Assembly: GCF_022898935.1 (NCBI RefSeq)
Contig: NZ_JALIRP010000007.1
Location: 186,001-250,000 of the forward strand
DNA from: Paenibacillus mangrovi
Lineage (GTDB): Bacteria > Bacillota > Bacilli > Paenibacillales > Paenibacillaceae
Direction: 5' to 3'
DNA: 64,000 nucleotides
Each line of letters starts with the position of its first letter. The stretch's first letter is position 1. Of the stretch, positions 18,558 through 27,388 are shown piece after piece. The notes under the pieces are model-generated. The model was not told the origin of the DNA. It did no database searches and saw only the letters and a list, made by a program, of their open reading frames with translations. Position numbers and translations under genes: made by a program.

Positions 18558-18566
18558 CCGAGCGAT

Positions 18567-18692
18567 CTATAAACAGAATATTTTCGCGATAATGACTAAT
18601 AGAATGAACAAGACCAGGATCATCCCTGTAGACCTGAACAAATGATGATGGTGGTGGCAGCAATGATGTCTATGTTCCAGAACCTCACTCAT
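18567..18692 (-). CDS. histidine-rich YjcZ-like sporulation micropeptide (41 residues)
   Basis: This very short gene was read directly from the sequence. The product begins MSEVLEHRHHCC, continues with five His, and ends with one membrane segment (TGMILVLFILLVIIAK). The C-terminal segment is typical of YjcZ-family sporulation peptides, but here the usual Gly/Tyr-rich N-terminus is replaced by seven His, one Arg and two Cys in a row of ten or so positions. ATG at 18692 is chosen because GGGAGGG lies six bases upstream; an ATG at 18698 directly abuts that site. A metal-binding role is possible but unproven. Confidence 0.72.
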   Translation of the reverse strand: MSEVLEHRHHCCHHHHHLFRSTGMILVLFILLVIIAKIFCL

Positions 18693-18823
18693 TTTCATCC
18701 CTCCCATTTGTCTTGATTACATCCATAGTATATGTACCTAGACAAAAAGCGAACCGGGACAAATGACTATTTAAATGGTCGGTTTCATGATGTTTGACCA
18801 TCATCAACTAGCTTGCTTATACC

Positions 18824-18865
18824 TAAAAACGGCTCCGCCCGCAATCGCGCGAACAGAGCCGTTTT
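18824..18865 (-). terminator. intrinsic terminator after the VOC-family gene
   Basis: The arms AAAACGGCTC and GAGCCGTTTT with a GC-rich inner loop are followed by TTTTTAGG on the minus strand. It lies 12 bases past the stop codon. Confidence 0.8.
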
Positions 18866-18876
18866 CTAAACTTATA

Positions 18877-19302
18877 TTATTGATGTGACTCCGTATAGAT
18901 CTGCCAGGTAACACCAAACTTATCCGTTATAATGCCGTAAGCAGAGCTGAAAAAAGTCTCTTGAAGAGGCATGTCCACTGTGCCATCTTGTTTCAAGCCT
19001 TCGAAGTACTGTGTCGACTGTTCTTTGTCGCTCGTCGAAATACAGATGGTGACTTGGTTCCCAGATTGATGAGGTTGACCAGGAAACGTATCGGAAAACA
19101 TTACAGCATCTTCTCCGATTTGTATTGTTGCATGCGATACAAGTCCCTTAGCCTCCGCTGGTAAAGGCATTTCAGGATTTTCCGGCATCTCGCCAAAAGT
19201 TTGTTTAAAAGCAACTTTCGCGCCGAGCGCCTTTTCATAAAAATCAATAGCCTCAGTTGCATTACCATTCATTACGAGATAAGGTATTAATTTAACTGCC
19301 AT
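18877..19302 (-). CDS. VOC family protein (PhnB/glyoxalase-like)
   Basis: This 141-residue protein has the PhnB-like start MAVKLIPYLVMNGNATEAI and the two-repeat beta-alpha-beta fold of the vicinal oxygen chelate superfamily. Conserved pieces include FGEMP, HATIQIGEDAVMFSD and FGVTWQI. Such proteins bind metal or small ligands; PhnB itself has no firmly assigned reaction. The ATG at 19302 has GAAGGAG upstream; a longer frame to 19326 has none. It stands alone. Confidence 0.85.
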   Translation of the reverse strand: MAVKLIPYLVMNGNATEAIDFYEKALGAKVAFKQTFGEMPENPEMPLPAEAKGLVSHATIQIGEDAVMFSDTFPGQPHQSGNQVTICISTSDKEQSTQYFEGLKQDGTVDMPLQETFFSSAYGIITDKFGVTWQIYTESHQ

Positions 19303-19492
19303 CACCACAACTCCTTCGTTCCTCAAATTTTTCTTTTCAACTTTCTCAAATCAACTTCTATTATAACACATAACTGATAACTTAATTCCCAAGTGTACCG
19401 GAAAATACCAGTCATTATTGAGCCAGTGATTATTCAAATAAGTTTTCGGAAATAATTAGGAAATGCAATCATTATTTTTATGGAGATGGGTT

Positions 19493-20182
19493 ATGGATAT
19501 GATTTGGCAATACTCGATGAGAACTTTGTTAGGTTTTGGATTTTTACTGCTATTAACGCGCATTTTAGGAAAAAAACAATTAAGTCATATGACATTTTTC
19601 ACATATATTACGGGAATTGCTCTCGGAAACATTGCTGGTGAGATGGTCATACACAAAGAAATTCCGGTACTCGCTGGCATAACTGGATTGACCTTGTGGA
19701 CAATATTAACCATATTCATTGAAAAACTAAGTCTTAAATCACCATGGGTTAGAGTTATACTCGATGGAGAACCGGCAATCGTCATCAAAAATGGACGAAT
19801 TCAGCCTAAAGCCATGGCTTTAGCCAAATTAAATATGGACGATTTAAGCATGCTGCTTAGAGAAAACAATGTTTTCTCTGTTCGGGAGGTTGACTATGCT
19901 ATTTTAGAACCCAATGGAAGATTAAGTGTATTAAAGAAACAAGAAGAGGAAAATCCAACAAAAAAGGATCTGCAGATACCTATTCAAAAGCGTTTATATC
20001 TTCCGACTGAACTTATTTCTGACGGCAAAATCGTAGAAAAGAACTTAAAGAATCTGCAATTAAGCCACGAGTGGCTTGAACAACAAATCAAACAACTCGG
20101 GGCGCAGTCCATACATGAAGTATTCTTTGCCGAGCTTCAAAGTGATGGGAGTATTTTTATAGATAAAAAAATGGATCAATAG
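19493..20182 (+). CDS. YetF/DUF421 family membrane protein
   Basis: This 229-residue protein (from the ATG at 19493) has three N-terminal membrane helices, then the conserved DUF421 cytosolic domain with GEPAIVIKNGRI and MDDLSMLLRENNVFSVREVDYAILEPNGRLSVLKK. A C-terminal half follows that is shared with Bacillus YetF/YdfR-type proteins, linked in the family to spore or cell-surface functions that are not settled. GGAG seven bases before the chosen ATG decides the start over an earlier in-frame ATG at 19463. It is AT-rich compared with its neighbours and is read opposite to the surrounding genes. Confidence 0.87.
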   Translation: MDMIWQYSMRTLLGFGFLLLLTRILGKKQLSHMTFFTYITGIALGNIAGEMVIHKEIPVLAGITGLTLWTILTIFIEKLSLKSPWVRVILDGEPAIVIKNGRIQPKAMALAKLNMDDLSMLLRENNVFSVREVDYAILEPNGRLSVLKKQEEENPTKKDLQIPIQKRLYLPTELISDGKIVEKNLKNLQLSHEWLEQQIKQLGAQSIHEVFFAELQSDGSIFIDKKMDQ

Positions 20183-20201
20183 TACTTTCTGATATCTTTA
20201 A

Positions 20202-20242
20202 ATAGCAAAGGTCTTGCCTCCAGAATATCTAGGAGACAAGAC
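20202..20242 (-). terminator. terminator after the NhaC gene
   Basis: The arms GGTCTTGTCTCC and GGAGGCAAGACC, with one G-T pair and a ten-base loop, are followed by TTTGCTATTT on the minus strand. It may also end the convergent YetF transcript, but no T-run follows on the plus strand. Confidence 0.6.
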
Positions 20243-20258
20243 CCAATGGCTGTGGTAA

Positions 20259-21647
20259 TCACAGTGAAATACCTTTATCATTTCCAAGCGAATTCTTCTG
20301 CAATTTTGGGATCAAGGCATAAGCAAACGTGCATAATGGGCTTAACCACAAGAAAATGGCATAAGGTGCATATTCAATAACCGGAACACCTAGCGTTGCT
20401 GCGAAGAAGGCGCCACTGACGCCCCATGGAATCAATGGGTTCACGAGCGTACCGCAATCTTCCAGTGTACGGGATAGCGTCTTCGCTGGAATATTTCTGC
20501 GGGTATATTCATCCTTGAACATTTGACCTGGCAAAAGGATCGAGAGATATTGCTCACCGGTCATACCGTTTACCGCAATCGACGATACACCTGTCATGAG
20601 GACAATGCTGCTTTTACGCTTCAGTGGTTGAATGACTTTACGGAAGAAGGATTCAATGACACCGCAATGCTGCAGCAATCCTCCTAACGATAAAGCAATT
20701 AAGATTAGCGATATGGACCACATCATCGATTGCAAGCCGCCGCGGTTGACGATGGAAGCGACCGTTTCGTTGGCGATCGTGCTCTTGTAGCCGCTCTGCA
20801 TCACACTGAACCAGACATCGATTGCCGTCTGCTGCTGAACCAAGGCGGTCACTAGAAGTCCAGTAACAATACCGATCACTAGCGTCGGAAGAATCGGAAC
20901 CCGCTTAATAGAGCACACAATAACAGCGAGCGGTGAAAGCAACGTTAGCCAGTGAATATGGAACCCCTCTTGCAATGCAAGCTTAATTTGCTCTATCGAT
21001 GAAACATCGATGATATCGGACTTTGGCGCTAGCAGGAAAAAAGCAGTAGTAACAATAAGCGCCGGAATCGTTGTATATAACATGTTACGAATATGCGTGA
21101 ATATAGAAATTCCTGCTACCGCGGGAGCAAAATTCGTCGTATCGGACAAGGGCGACATTTTATCGCCAAAACAAGCCCCACAGATGATCGCTCCAGCTGC
21201 CAAAGTTGGTGAAACGCCCGTCGTTAGTGCTATCCCCATGAAGGCTACGCCGACCGTACTGACCGTCGTAAACGAGCTGCCTGTGAACATGGAAACGATA
21301 ATCGTGACATATAACGCGCTAACCGCAAAATAATGAGGATTAATATAATCCAAACCATAGTATAAAATCGTCGGTACCGTGCCGCTCATCATCCATACGG
21401 CGATCAGAATCCCTATAAGCGAGAGGATCAGAATTGGCATGATGGCCGTTTGAATACCTTGAATGATGGCGGATTCGATCCTTTTCCAAGGAAAACCGAA
21501 TAAGCGCAATAAGGTAGCTGTGCCAACGGTTGCTGTAAGAAGCGGAAGATGCGGTTCCGATTTAAACAGAAAGATCGATACAAACAGAAGTGCTAGAATA
21601 AAAACGATGATCATAATGCTTTTTGAAAAACTAAGCTGTCGTTCCAT
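20259..21647 (-). CDS. nhaC: NhaC family Na+/H+ antiporter
   Basis: This 462-residue, roughly twelve-helix membrane protein of the NhaC family (Na+/H+ or malate-lactate antiporters) has the conserved GACFGDKMSPLSDTTN stretch and G-N-A/G-rich helices. The start at 21647 is chosen because AAGGAG lies ten bases upstream; the frame stays open to 21713. It is separated from the upstream dehydrogenase by a terminator, so it is probably transcribed separately. The neighbouring amino-acid dehydrogenase makes an organic-ion exchange role worth considering, but the sequence alone says only NhaC family. Confidence 0.88.
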   Translation of the reverse strand: MERQLSFSKSIMIIVFILALLFVSIFLFKSEPHLPLLTATVGTATLLRLFGFPWKRIESAIIQGIQTAIMPILILSLIGILIAVWMMSGTVPTILYYGLDYINPHYFAVSALYVTIIVSMFTGSSFTTVSTVGVAFMGIALTTGVSPTLAAGAIICGACFGDKMSPLSDTTNFAPAVAGISIFTHIRNMLYTTIPALIVTTAFFLLAPKSDIIDVSSIEQIKLALQEGFHIHWLTLLSPLAVIVCSIKRVPILPTLVIGIVTGLLVTALVQQQTAIDVWFSVMQSGYKSTIANETVASIVNRGGLQSMMWSISLILIALSLGGLLQHCGVIESFFRKVIQPLKRKSSIVLMTGVSSIAVNGMTGEQYLSILLPGQMFKDEYTRRNIPAKTLSRTLEDCGTLVNPLIPWGVSGAFFAATLGVPVIEYAPYAIFLWLSPLCTFAYALIPKLQKNSLGNDKGISL

Positions 21648-21869
21648 GCTGATAAGGCTCCTTGTACATTGTTGTGGCGGAAAAAGATTCATATCTCTGT
21701 CCACTTTTGTCATATTAGTTTATGGCCTCTTCCGCTTTCAAGCTTTTTTGCTTTTTTGCATTGAAGCACAAATGTAATATTAACATAAGTAGGGTTAGAG
21801 TCAATGTCTATGAGCATAAATAACGGGATTTCCCAGCTGTTTAGACCAAATCGACATATGTGAAAATGC

Positions 21870-21901
21870 CGAAAAAGGCGACAGCTTCGAGCCGTCGCCT
21901 T
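21870..21901 (-). terminator. intrinsic terminator after the diaminopentanoate dehydrogenase-like gene
   Basis: The perfect arms AAGGCGAC and GTCGCCTT around an eleven-base loop are followed by TTTTTC on the minus strand. Confidence 0.85.
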
Positions 21902-21915
21902 CAAACCAATCTCGT

Positions 21916-22944
21916 TTATTTCACGTAGTAATGAAGTGGATATGTGCGGTATTGAGCCGGAGCCATTTTCTCGGATGTGTAGAACCCGGCCGGAGCCTGA
22001 AGCAAATCTGGGATGCGGTTGACAACCGTTGCACACGTAAGCTCTACCGTTGCTGGGCATGCGATGTTGACCTCTGTCTTCGGCTCACCTTTAATTACCC
22101 AATCGTTGTGATCCACTTCGTCCTCCGCATACACTTTACCAATACATTCCGCTACGATGACCGGTCCCTGATGGGTAACGGTTGTAACGACCGCGGACAT
22201 GCCGGTGGCATCTCCAGCAGGAATCGTTTTGCCAAGTGTAGTGGAGTAAAGATCTTTATCATGCGTCATCGGAATCAATTGCTGATCCATCGATTTAATC
22301 GTCCATCCAAACTGTGAGCACAGCCATTCGTTGGCGTTTCTCATAAAGGACGGAAGATCGTTGTTGCTGGCTATCTTCTCTTCGAATTCTTTAAGCGTTA
22401 GACCTGCACCGTGAACTTCTGCGAGAGCGATGCCGTACTCTTCAACATTGTAACTGGACTTGCCTTCAATTTTCGTAATCTGATGCGTTGCACCCGCGAG
22501 TACGGTGATTAAATTGCCCCAGAACACATCCTGATACCCCGAACCGGTTAAGGTACAATTGTTGTCTTTGGCAAGACGGTCCAAACGGTTCGTCAATGCA
22601 GGAGAAGTCGTCCAAGGATAGAACGCTTCTTCACATGTACTGATCGCGTTCACGCCGTAACGTGCAGCCAATTCAAAAGCGCTATACGTATCCGTCAATA
22701 AGCTTGTCGTTGAAATGATGCACACCTCTGCGTCGCATTCTTTGAATACTTCCTCGGCATCGGAGCGAACAGGAACATTCAATTTCACACCCAAGCCGGC
22801 TACCTCTCCTACATCTTTGCCGACGACGTTCGGATTGAGATCGATCGCCCCTACGATTTCTGCGCCTTTCTCATACAAATATCTAAGAAAAACCTGTCCC
22901 ATTTTACCGCAGCCGTATTGAATAACTCTAATTTTTTCTTTCAT
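21916..22944 (-). CDS. 2,4-diaminopentanoate dehydrogenase-like oxidoreductase
   Basis: This 342-residue protein has a Rossmann start (VIQYGCGKMGQVFLRYL) as in dihydrodipicolinate reductase. The rest of the sequence (STCEEAFYPW, LTGSGYQDVFWGN, YNVEEYG) is that of the 2,4-diaminopentanoate dehydrogenase family. The classical enzyme acts in ornithine fermentation, oxidatively deaminating 2,4-diaminopentanoate with NAD(P). No other ornithine-fermentation genes are in the window, so the true substrate may differ. The ATG at 22944 has CAGGAGG upstream. Control by the upstream MerR regulator is strongly suggested by the promoter at 23022-23052. Confidence 0.82.
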   Translation of the reverse strand: MKEKIRVIQYGCGKMGQVFLRYLYEKGAEIVGAIDLNPNVVGKDVGEVAGLGVKLNVPVRSDAEEVFKECDAEVCIISTTSLLTDTYSAFELAARYGVNAISTCEEAFYPWTTSPALTNRLDRLAKDNNCTLTGSGYQDVFWGNLITVLAGATHQITKIEGKSSYNVEEYGIALAEVHGAGLTLKEFEEKIASNNDLPSFMRNANEWLCSQFGWTIKSMDQQLIPMTHDKDLYSTTLGKTIPAGDATGMSAVVTTVTHQGPVIVAECIGKVYAEDEVDHNDWVIKGEPKTEVNIACPATVELTCATVVNRIPDLLQAPAGFYTSEKMAPAQYRTYPLHYYVK

Positions 22945-23021
22945 GTGGATAGCCTCCTGCATTGTTATTTTTTTCACAAATCATGATTGAACCAATGAAT
23001 GGTAGGAGCTCCTATGCCCTT

Positions 23022-23052
23022 ATCATAAACTCTATAGTAACTATAGAGTCAA
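23022..23052 (-). promoter_or_regulatory. MerR-type promoter with 19-base spacer and operator dyad
   Basis: On the minus strand -35 TTGACT and -10 TATGAT are separated by exactly 19 bases. That spacing is too long for normal initiation and is the hallmark of promoters that MerR proteins untwist. A perfect dyad, ACTCTATAG-TTA-CTATAGAGT, fills the spacer. It drives the dehydrogenase gene. The -35 box contains the TGA stop codon of the merR gene itself. Confidence 0.87.
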
Positions 23053-23882
23053 CCCCTCTTTATCGGAACTTGCAATTTCATAAACATATTACGTTCGTCA
23101 TGATGGAATACCGGCAGCTCCACCACCACTTCACAGATATAATCCCCGATCACCTCGTAGCCCTGCTCATGTACATAATCGAACAATTTGTCCGCATACT
23201 CCCGCTCGTAAAAGAAACTGTCGCAATATATGCACAAGTAGTCGTGCTCCGGGATGATCTCTACTCCTGCCTGCATTTCAAAATCGGGATCTACGAACAA
23301 AAAAACTTCCGTAGATACAAACTGTCCCTGTTCAATCGTATCCTGTCGGATAATGGAGCCGACATTGCAAAAATAAGCCATCGGCAAATGGTTGACGATC
23401 GCTTGAGCCCGCAGCTCCCGTAGTATGTATTCATATGTTTCAAGCGTATTTTCATAAATATTGACTTCGCTGTCATAGCAATAGATTTTTCGCTCCGGAA
23501 TATGCTGCAGAACGATATGCCCATCCTCCGGAGCGTTCATATACGTGTCATAATTTTTAATGCTGACCTGGACCGCTTTTTTCATCTGATCCAGTTCTTT
23601 CATTTTGTGCTCAATAAGAGCCGCTTGCTGCTGCAGCATCTCGGGGATCGATTCCACATTTTCAGTGTCAAACCAAGCTTTAATATTGTCTAATGACATG
23701 CCCAAATATTTCATATAGTTAATCATGTCCAGTCTGGCGCATTGCTTGATCCCGTAATACCGGTATCCCGTATTTTCATCAACATACTCAGGCTCTAACA
23801 GCCCCAGCTTGGCATAATATCGCAGCGTTTGCACAGATGTGTGATTCAATTCGGCCATACGGCCGATCGATAATTTATCCAT
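23049..23882 (-). CDS. MerR family transcriptional regulator with C-terminal effector domain
   Basis: This 277-residue protein has a winged helix at residues 1-70 (IGRMAELNHTSVQTLRYYAKLGLL, shown in pieces IGRMAEL and TLRYYAKLGLL), then a dimerisation coiled coil at about 75-110. An effector-binding domain of GyrI/BmrR style occupies about 120-277. Tyr- and acid-rich effector pockets in this family bind drugs or metabolites. The start at 23882 keeps the typical MDKLSIG N-terminus. Its stop codon lies in the -35 box of the promoter it probably controls, so readthrough and regulated initiation meet at one site. Confidence 0.9.
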   Translation of the reverse strand: MDKLSIGRMAELNHTSVQTLRYYAKLGLLEPEYVDENTGYRYYGIKQCARLDMINYMKYLGMSLDNIKAWFDTENVESIPEMLQQQAALIEHKMKELDQMKKAVQVSIKNYDTYMNAPEDGHIVLQHIPERKIYCYDSEVNIYENTLETYEYILRELRAQAIVNHLPMAYFCNVGSIIRQDTIEQGQFVSTEVFLFVDPDFEMQAGVEIIPEHDYLCIYCDSFFYEREYADKLFDYVHEQGYEVIGDYICEVVVELPVFHHDERNMFMKLQVPIKRG

Positions 23883-23931
23883 AACAATAAACCCTTTCAT
23901 TCATGTCTATGCCATATCTAATATTTGGAAG

Positions 23932-25461
23932 CTACAACAATGGCGAAATTAATCGCATCAGAGATTCTAGAATCCGTTTTAGGATACTTCGCTTATGAAA
24001 AGAGTCCCATGTAATCCGAATGGAATCGTTAAAGTCTTTTTCAAAATCACGTTTAATATCGAGAACCGTTGGTGATTCATACAGCACAGCTGTCAATTCA
24101 TAATTCAGCTCAAAGCTGCGGATGTCCATATTTGCTGTACCAATTGTTGAGATTTCATCATCAACCAGCACAATTTTCGCATGCACAAAACCATCTTTAT
24201 AATGATAGATCGAAGCTCCTGCTTTGAGGAGTGGCGTAAAGTAGGATTGAGATGCCTGGTCACTAATGACACTATCGCTTATTCCCGGGTAAAGGATACG
24301 GACATCAATTCCGGCTGTTGCGCTAAGTCGCAGTAATGTTAATGTCTCTTGATCCGGTATGAAGTATGGCGTTGCAATCCAAATCGATTTTTTGGCTGAC
24401 CCCATAATAGCTAATAGTGCGTTGCGGATGCTTGTGTCATCTGAGCTTGGACCGCTTGCAACGATTTGAACAGCGCCACCTGTTTGATGCTTTTCATGAT
24501 TCGGAAAGTATTCTCTGTTAATAAATGAATCCCAATCATAAGGGTTTCCATCACTGGTAGCGTAGAGCCAATCTTCCAGAAAAATAGCTTGCAGCTTATA
24601 TAATGCTTTTCCTTCGATTTTGAGATGACTATCACGCCAGACAGGAAATCTTTTAGAACGGCTGAGATATTCATCACCGACGTTAAGCCCGCCTGTAAAG
24701 CCAATGACTCCATCTACGATCACAATTTTGCGGTGATTACGATAATTTACGGTTTCGAGCAGCCATGGAGAAAGAACGGGATCAAATTCGACAACCTCAA
24801 TTCCAGCATCTTTCATGGGCTGTAAGAAGCTTTTGCGTAATGTATGGCTTCCGAGATCATCGAAAAGAAAACGTACGATAACACCGGATTTCGCTTTTTT
24901 GATCAATGCGTCCCGAATGGTTGTACCGATTTCATCTGATCGATAAATATAGTATTGGATATGGATATGATGTGTGGCATTTTCAATAGCTTGCAAAATT
25001 TCAGTAAATGTCTCTTCCCCATTGGTCAGGAGTTGGGTTGTTGTTTCCGTTGCGACAGGGCCGCCGCTAAATTTTTGTATTGCTTTTGTCAAAAAGTCAG
25101 AGCGCTCGCTTAAAGAGGCAGAGGGTTCCAAATTCAAACGTCTTCCTGCTAAAATATCCCGGAATAACTTTCTTTGCTCTTCCGCACGACGTAAATGCTT
25201 TTTCCGTCTCCAACGGCTTCTTCCAAAAAGCAGGTAGAATACTACACCTATTGCCGGAAGAAATGCTAATATTAAAAACCAAGCTAATGTACTTTGCGGT
25301 GATCGATTTTCAATAAAAATAATGAAGCAAATACCTAAAATAGTAATGGGCCATATGATACCTATAAGAGTCTTTAACGATATAACGGATTTATCTATGA
25401 CAATCAAACAAGACACCACAAGTGCAAAAACGATCACCAATTGAACGACACGATTTTTCAT
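23932..25461 (-). CDS. cls: cardiolipin synthase (phospholipase D family)
   Basis: This 509-residue enzyme has two N-terminal membrane helices (about 8-22 and 32-50, with another hydrophobic stretch at 60-80) and two HKD motifs: His243-Lys245-Asp250 and His427-Lys429-Asp434, each followed by G-G/T-x-N. It joins two phosphatidylglycerol molecules into cardiolipin and glycerol at the membrane. The ribosome site is weak (GGGGGG far from the ATG), so the start is less sure. It lies after the GH110 terminator and stands alone. Confidence 0.93.
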   Translation of the reverse strand: MKNRVVQLVIVFALVVSCLIVIDKSVISLKTLIGIIWPITILGICFIIFIENRSPQSTLAWFLILAFLPAIGVVFYLLFGRSRWRRKKHLRRAEEQRKLFRDILAGRRLNLEPSASLSERSDFLTKAIQKFSGGPVATETTTQLLTNGEETFTEILQAIENATHHIHIQYYIYRSDEIGTTIRDALIKKAKSGVIVRFLFDDLGSHTLRKSFLQPMKDAGIEVVEFDPVLSPWLLETVNYRNHRKIVIVDGVIGFTGGLNVGDEYLSRSKRFPVWRDSHLKIEGKALYKLQAIFLEDWLYATSDGNPYDWDSFINREYFPNHEKHQTGGAVQIVASGPSSDDTSIRNALLAIMGSAKKSIWIATPYFIPDQETLTLLRLSATAGIDVRILYPGISDSVISDQASQSYFTPLLKAGASIYHYKDGFVHAKIVLVDDEISTIGTANMDIRSFELNYELTAVLYESPTVLDIKRDFEKDFNDSIRITWDSFHKRSILKRILESLMRLISPLL

Positions 25462-25490
25462 ATGATTAAATGATATACCCCCCGGTCAAG

Positions 25491-25526
25491 AAAAAAGGAC
25501 ATTTTCGCGTTGAGTTGCGAATGTCC
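25491..25526 (-). terminator. intrinsic terminator at the end of cluster B
   Basis: The arms GGACATTCGCAA and the matching TTTTCGCG...GTCC half, with GAGTT-type loop bases, are followed by TTTTTTC on the minus strand. It ends the long cluster B run, about 100 bases after the GH110-like stop codon. Confidence 0.8.
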
Positions 25527-25626
25527 ATTTATGATATACAACAATATATATTTTTACAGTATTCACCTGTGTTCGTCAATATCCTACCTAGTGGGCCTGC
25601 ATCCCTGTCGTATTCCATAGAATTGT

Positions 25627-27354
25627 CTACGTTATTTTGATCTCACTATCGTTAACCAAACCGATGGCTTTCGAGTCGTTCGGCCATTGATTGTCGGATA
25701 TCGTAACATTCTTACACGCCTTAAGCTCTATTGGGTATTTCATGACATGATGCGGTGGATAAGAGTCGCTTGTTTCGATGACATTGTTGACGAAGCGGAT
25801 CCCGTCGACCGAATGGCCGCTTACGATTCCGACATCGAATGTAACGAATCGATTATTTTCAATAGAAATATTACGATGATAACATTGCTCGTATGCTTCC
25901 GGGTTTTCGATTTCGGGATCGATATCGATGACGGCACGCCCCCAATCTGGGCAGCAATAATTGCAATCCATAAATTCATTGTTGCGAATCATGACCTGCT
26001 TCACGTCACCAGACTCGAACCAATAGTTTGCATCGCCGGATATTTTGATGCCTGCTCCAGGTGTGCTGATTTTATTATGCTCAAGCAGTACGCTACCAGC
26101 TGTGGTGATCAAAAAGCCTCGTGCGCGGTTCGCCCTTACTGTGGAATGCGTGACAGTTAGATCGGGATTCGATGATCTATTCCCGATGACATCATGGATA
26201 TGAACATCATCTGGCAGCGGCTGATCAAATGTAACGATAATATAATCTTTATTCAATACTTTCACATTTTTAGCCCTTAAGTTTGCATACGGCAATAGGG
26301 AGTCGCGTCGTACGAATTCGATGAGGTCCCCGGGTTCAGCGATTTTGATCCCCTTGGACATCCCATGAGCGAGTTCGACCATAAGCTGATCTTCGCCAAG
26401 CTTTTCGGTGATTCTAGCATAAATACCGTGCACATTGCATGGATCGTCCAATTGATTCTCCAATAGACATTGGTCGATCGTGATCTGGCCGCGGCAAAAT
26501 ACAAAGTGAGTGGCATCTGCCGTCGCAGTTACCATACGATCTGATCCGGGTCTACGCATGACGTTGAATTTATGCAGGCGTATATTCCTGCACCATTGTG
26601 CAAGCAGTCCCATCCCCGGCGCATGATGGATGTTAATGGAATCCAAGATGACGTTCTCCCCGCCATTAACGAAAAAAGCCGGATTCTCTCTTCTACTGAA
26701 TCGCATGACGATGACGTTGCCGATCTGCGGAAGCTGTATATTCTTGCCTCGATACGTAATAACACCTGGACGCGATTCTTCGATACGCACCTTCCGATAA
26801 TTGCCCCAGCTTATTCTATCGCCGCTTTGGTAGGCAGGCGCTTTGGTTCGAGGATCGAATTCGTTGAGTCCCCACACCTTTTCAGTTTTCCCGCCAAAAT
26901 TAAACCAAACACCATCGTTTTCGATTTTATAGTTCGTCCCTTCCGGTAATTGTAAATCAAATGAATCATCGTCAGCGCGGATAACCGTTCCTTGGGCAAA
27001 CATAGGGTTTTCCCAATCGATTACAATATTCCGAATCGTTGCATTACGGCAGTGATCGATCACGAAGGGAATCATCGGACCATGAAAGATAAATTCCGAG
27101 CCTTGGCCATCGATCGTAATCCCGTTATGATCTGTTAGTTGAAAAGCGATTCGACGCAATCCCTCCTGATCATGGTTCGAAATGAACAACTGCTTCTCTG
27201 CTGCTTTATCAGGCCAAAAATGATATCTGCCTTGCGGAAAAACAAGCTCAGCGCCTTCTATTTCCCTGCAATATTCCAGTGCGGACATGACGGCGAGCGT
27301 ATTATCGAAGCCTTGTTCAGGCTTTGCACCAAACTGATCCATAGATATAATCAT
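25627..27354 (-). CDS. GH110-like alpha-1,3-galactosidase (right-handed beta-helix)
   Basis: This 575-residue protein has the repeating short beta strands of a pectate-lyase-like parallel beta-helix. Segments resemble GH110 alpha-1,3-galactosidases (MVTATADATHFVFCRG, then ENQLDDPCNVHG). GH110 enzymes release terminal alpha-1,3-galactose, such as on blood group B-type glycans, with inversion. No signal peptide is seen, so the enzyme is probably cytoplasmic and acts on imported oligosaccharide. It is the last gene of cluster B, after the response regulator. The family call is from remembered motifs; a plain beta-helix protein of other specificity remains possible. Confidence 0.75.
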   Translation of the reverse strand: MIISMDQFGAKPEQGFDNTLAVMSALEYCREIEGAELVFPQGRYHFWPDKAAEKQLFISNHDQEGLRRIAFQLTDHNGITIDGQGSEFIFHGPMIPFVIDHCRNATIRNIVIDWENPMFAQGTVIRADDDSFDLQLPEGTNYKIENDGVWFNFGGKTEKVWGLNEFDPRTKAPAYQSGDRISWGNYRKVRIEESRPGVITYRGKNIQLPQIGNVIVMRFSRRENPAFFVNGGENVILDSINIHHAPGMGLLAQWCRNIRLHKFNVMRRPGSDRMVTATADATHFVFCRGQITIDQCLLENQLDDPCNVHGIYARITEKLGEDQLMVELAHGMSKGIKIAEPGDLIEFVRRDSLLPYANLRAKNVKVLNKDYIIVTFDQPLPDDVHIHDVIGNRSSNPDLTVTHSTVRANRARGFLITTAGSVLLEHNKISTPGAGIKISGDANYWFESGDVKQVMIRNNEFMDCNYCCPDWGRAVIDIDPEIENPEAYEQCYHRNISIENNRFVTFDVGIVSGHSVDGIRFVNNVIETSDSYPPHHVMKYPIELKACKNVTISDNQWPNDSKAIGLVNDSEIKIT

Positions 27355-27388
27355 AATTTTATCCTCCTCTTAGTTACTCGGGTGGTCT

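Noticed and set aside
20202..20242. Attachment site or short inverted repeat of an insertion sequence
   Set aside because: The hairpin followed by T residues on the minus strand, just past a stop codon, is explained by a terminator.
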